DNA of 6,722 nucleotides from Candidatus Kuenenia stuttgartensis (GTDB lineage Bacteria; Planctomycetota; UBA1135; UBA2386): assembly GCA_945861365.1 (NCBI GenBank), contig CAMAUH010000236.1, positions 1 through 6,722 of the forward strand. Direction: 5' to 3'. The translations under genes were made by a program, and so were the position numbers. Position 1 is the stretch's first letter; each line of letters begins with the position of its first letter. Shown one piece after another: positions 6,321 through 6,722 of the stretch. The notes beneath the pieces were generated by a model. It made no database searches and was not told the origin of the DNA. It was given only the letters and a program-made list of their open reading frames with translations.

Positions 6321-6722
6321 ATGGCCACGGCTGCGCAGCTGGCCGGCCGGTTCCTGCTCGGGCTCGCCCTGCTGGCGGTCGGGCCGGTGCTGGCGTTCGA
6401 CCTGTTGCGGCAGGCGGATGGCGCGGTGGTCACGGCGCCACGCGCGCACGTCGAGCAGAGCATGCTCGGCTTCGTGTTCGCCTGCGCCGCCGTCGTGGCG
6501 CTCGCCTTTGCGCTGCGGCCGGGCTTGCCCTGGTTGCCGCTGCGCATCGGTCAGGTCGCCGGTCGTTACGCGCCGTTCGTGCTGTTGTGGACGCCGCTGC
6601 TGTTCGGCTACCTGGCGCTGATGCGCGCCCTCGGCGTCGCGGTCCCGCCACAGTCGGCGCTGCCGTATCTGGCCGCTGGGGATGTCGCGAGCGGTGGGTT
6701 CTGGTGCGTGGTGGCGGGAACC
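6321..6722 (+). CDS. Multi-pass membrane protein, possible CPBP (CAAX-protease-like) family, 3' partial
   Basis: An open frame starts at ATG 6321, one base after the thiG stop and with a GGAG upstream, and runs off the window after 134 codons. Hydrophobic segments suggest membrane helices at about residues 8-29, 47-66 and 81-102, with a fourth starting near 125. The loop before the fourth helix, with LGVAVPPQSALPYLA (104-118), resembles the stretch that precedes the catalytic EExxxR helix in CPBP intramembrane glutamic proteases. The catalytic motifs themselves would lie beyond the window edge, so this family call is a guess from general layout. The reading frame and membrane character are well supported. 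The spacing implies co-transcription with thiG. Other multi-pass membrane families, including an uncharacterised transporter subunit, remain possible. Confidence 0.7.
   Translation, partial: MATAAQLAGRFLLGLALLAVGPVLAFDLLRQADGAVVTAPRAHVEQSMLGFVFACAAVVALAFALRPGLPWLPLRIGQVAGRYAPFVLLWTPLLFGYLALMRALGVAVPPQSALPYLAAGDVASGGFWCVVAGT

Noticed and set aside
2357..6547. A stop-free minus-strand frame of nearly 1400 codons.
   Set aside because: It runs antisense to the methyltransferase, thiS and thiG and out of frame with the kinase. Its translation is Arg/Ala/His-rich with no recognisable domain, as expected from GC-rich DNA opposite real genes.
1..6722. tRNA, rRNA, CRISPR, insertion-sequence or phage signatures.
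   Set aside because: I read both strands and saw no direct-repeat array, transposase motif, terminal inverted repeats or tRNA cloverleaf; composition looks uniform across the window.

Overview
The window is GC-rich DNA with dense coding and almost no intergenic space. It most likely comes from a member of the Planctomycetota. Two things suggest this. One is a large Ser/Thr kinase fused through one membrane helix to a formylglycine-generating-enzyme-like (FGE-sulfatase) domain, with the linker phrases typical of planctomycete kinases. The other is an exported, Cys-rich beta-propeller-type protein whose C-terminal domain resembles that of many planctomycete secreted proteins. The assignment rests on remembered family patterns, not on a search.

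Layout. Positions 1-1080 (+) hold the 3' part of a secreted-type protein with about four propeller-like repeats. It converges on the kinase gene (3960-1132, -), and a 12-bp hairpin lies in the 51-bp gap between them. A 118-bp divergent region (3961-4078) separates the kinase from a tight plus-strand gene string. That string is an RlmI-type rRNA methyltransferase (4079-5278), thiS (5275-5484), thiG (5531-6319, or from 5477), and the start of a multi-pass membrane protein (6321 to the window edge). The last has a CPBP/CAAX-protease-like N-terminal region.

How the genes relate. ThiS and ThiG are direct partners in making the thiazole half of thiamine. ThiS carries the sulfur as a C-terminal thiocarboxylate, and ThiG builds the ring from it, 1-deoxy-D-xylulose 5-phosphate and dehydroglycine. 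Short overlaps and a 1-nt gap suggest that all four genes from the methyltransferase onward are co-transcribed, although the methyltransferase and the membrane protein have no known role in thiamine synthesis. No TPP riboswitch is recognisable upstream of the string. The kinase is probably a membrane receptor with a cytoplasmic kinase and an exported sensor half. Nothing in the window identifies its ligand or targets.

I found no tRNA, rRNA, CRISPR array, insertion sequence or attachment site. I also found no convincing undescribed multi-gene system. The most unusual points are the FGE-like domain that lacks one of the two catalytic cysteines and the company kept by thiSG.
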